This document shows, one piece after another, positions 21,213-21,246 of a stretch of DNA of 21,246 nucleotides (the first letter of the stretch is position 1; each line of letters begins with the position of its first letter). The notes under the pieces are model-generated. The model did no database searches, was not told the DNA's origin, and worked only from the letters and a program-made list of their open reading frames with translations. A program made the translations under genes and the position numbers. This stretch comes from an uncultured Clostridia bacterium (GTDB taxonomy: Bacteria > Bacillota > Clostridia > Oscillospirales > Acutalibacteraceae): assembly GCA_937919155.1 (NCBI GenBank), contig CALFPM010000039.1, positions 1 through 21,246 on the forward strand. Direction: 5' to 3'.

Positions 21213-21246
21213 TTGAACAGGCAGAAGCGTGTGGCAGCAATACACG
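21213..21246 (+). CDS. Probable pyridoxine/pyridoxamine kinase, first 11 codons only
   Basis: From a TTG at 21213 the frame reads MNRQKRVAAIH and then leaves the window. PdxK/PdxY-like kinases of Clostridia often begin with this kind of sequence just before an HDISGFGRCS-type motif, so a vitamin B6 kinase is a fair guess from memory. The SD AAAGG (21197-21201) lies 11 bases before the TTG, and GAGAGG is closer but too near. The call rests on few residues. Confidence 0.45.
   Translation, partial: MNRQKRVAAIH

Noticed and set aside
1..21246. Search for CRISPR arrays, tRNA/rRNA genes, insertion sequences and phage genes
   Set aside because: I saw no regularly spaced repeats, no transposase or integrase motifs, no terminal inverted repeats with target duplications, and no tRNA-like cloverleaf. 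All space is accounted for by ordinary genes and short intergenic regions.

Overview
The window looks like chromosomal DNA of an anaerobic Gram-positive member of the Clostridia, probably a gut-type Oscillospiraceae/Lachnospiraceae relative. The reasons are AT-leaning coding sequence, strong AGGAGG-type ribosome binding sites, near-consensus sigma-A promoters with 17-bp spacers, the [FeFe]-hydrogenase maturation genes, a TagF-type glycopolymer enzyme and a deoxy-sugar (rhamnose) operon. I see no phage, insertion sequence, CRISPR, rRNA or tRNA. The genus is an inference.

Layout, left to right. (1) 1-840 (-): 5' part of a PLP aminotransferase, cut by the window edge, with its own promoter. (2) 1045-4270 (-): a compact catabolic operon rhaA-rhaD-fucO (L-rhamnose isomerase, rhamnulose-1-phosphate aldolase, lactaldehyde reductase), with a strong promoter at 4306-4334 and a terminator at 1001-1032. 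No rhamnulokinase, transporter or regulator is present. (3) 4340-8183: a geranylgeranyl-reductase-like flavoprotein (-) divergent from an 879-residue fusion of a GT2 glycosyltransferase and a CDP-glycerol glycerophosphotransferase domain (+), ending at a bidirectional terminator. (4) 8220-10466 (-): a threonine-aldolase-family enzyme coupled to an MFS transporter of the organophosphate-antiporter type. (5) 10550-16051 (+): the hydrogenase maturation operon, TM1266-like small regulator, hydE, hydG, hydF and a MATE efflux pump, under a perfect TTGACA-17-TATAAT promoter and an unrecognised leader RNA containing an intrinsic terminator. (6) 16115-17098 (+): an exported calcineurin-like phosphoesterase. 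(7) 17147-17965 (-): an unrecognised lipoprotein. (8) 18064-19070 (-): azlC-azlD branched-chain amino acid exporter. (9) 19194-20978 (-): a secreted neutral-ceramidase-family protein. (10) 21213 onward (+): the first residues of a probable pyridoxine kinase.

Functionally, HydE, HydG and HydF build and deliver the H-cluster of [FeFe]-hydrogenase. No hydrogenase structural gene is in the window, so the target is encoded elsewhere. The rhamnose operon splits rhamnulose-1-P into DHAP and lactaldehyde and reduces the latter to 1,2-propanediol, a fermentation route that, like hydrogenase, disposes of reducing equivalents.

The most interesting observation is the leader at 10583-10686. Two mutually exclusive helices (10612-10620 with 10652-10660, versus 10648-10657 with 10666-10675) form a plausible antiterminator/terminator switch in front of hydrogenase maturation, and I cannot match it to a riboswitch class I know. 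The second is the ceramidase-family protein, which keeps the expected zinc ligands but appears to lack the family's catalytic-serine motif.
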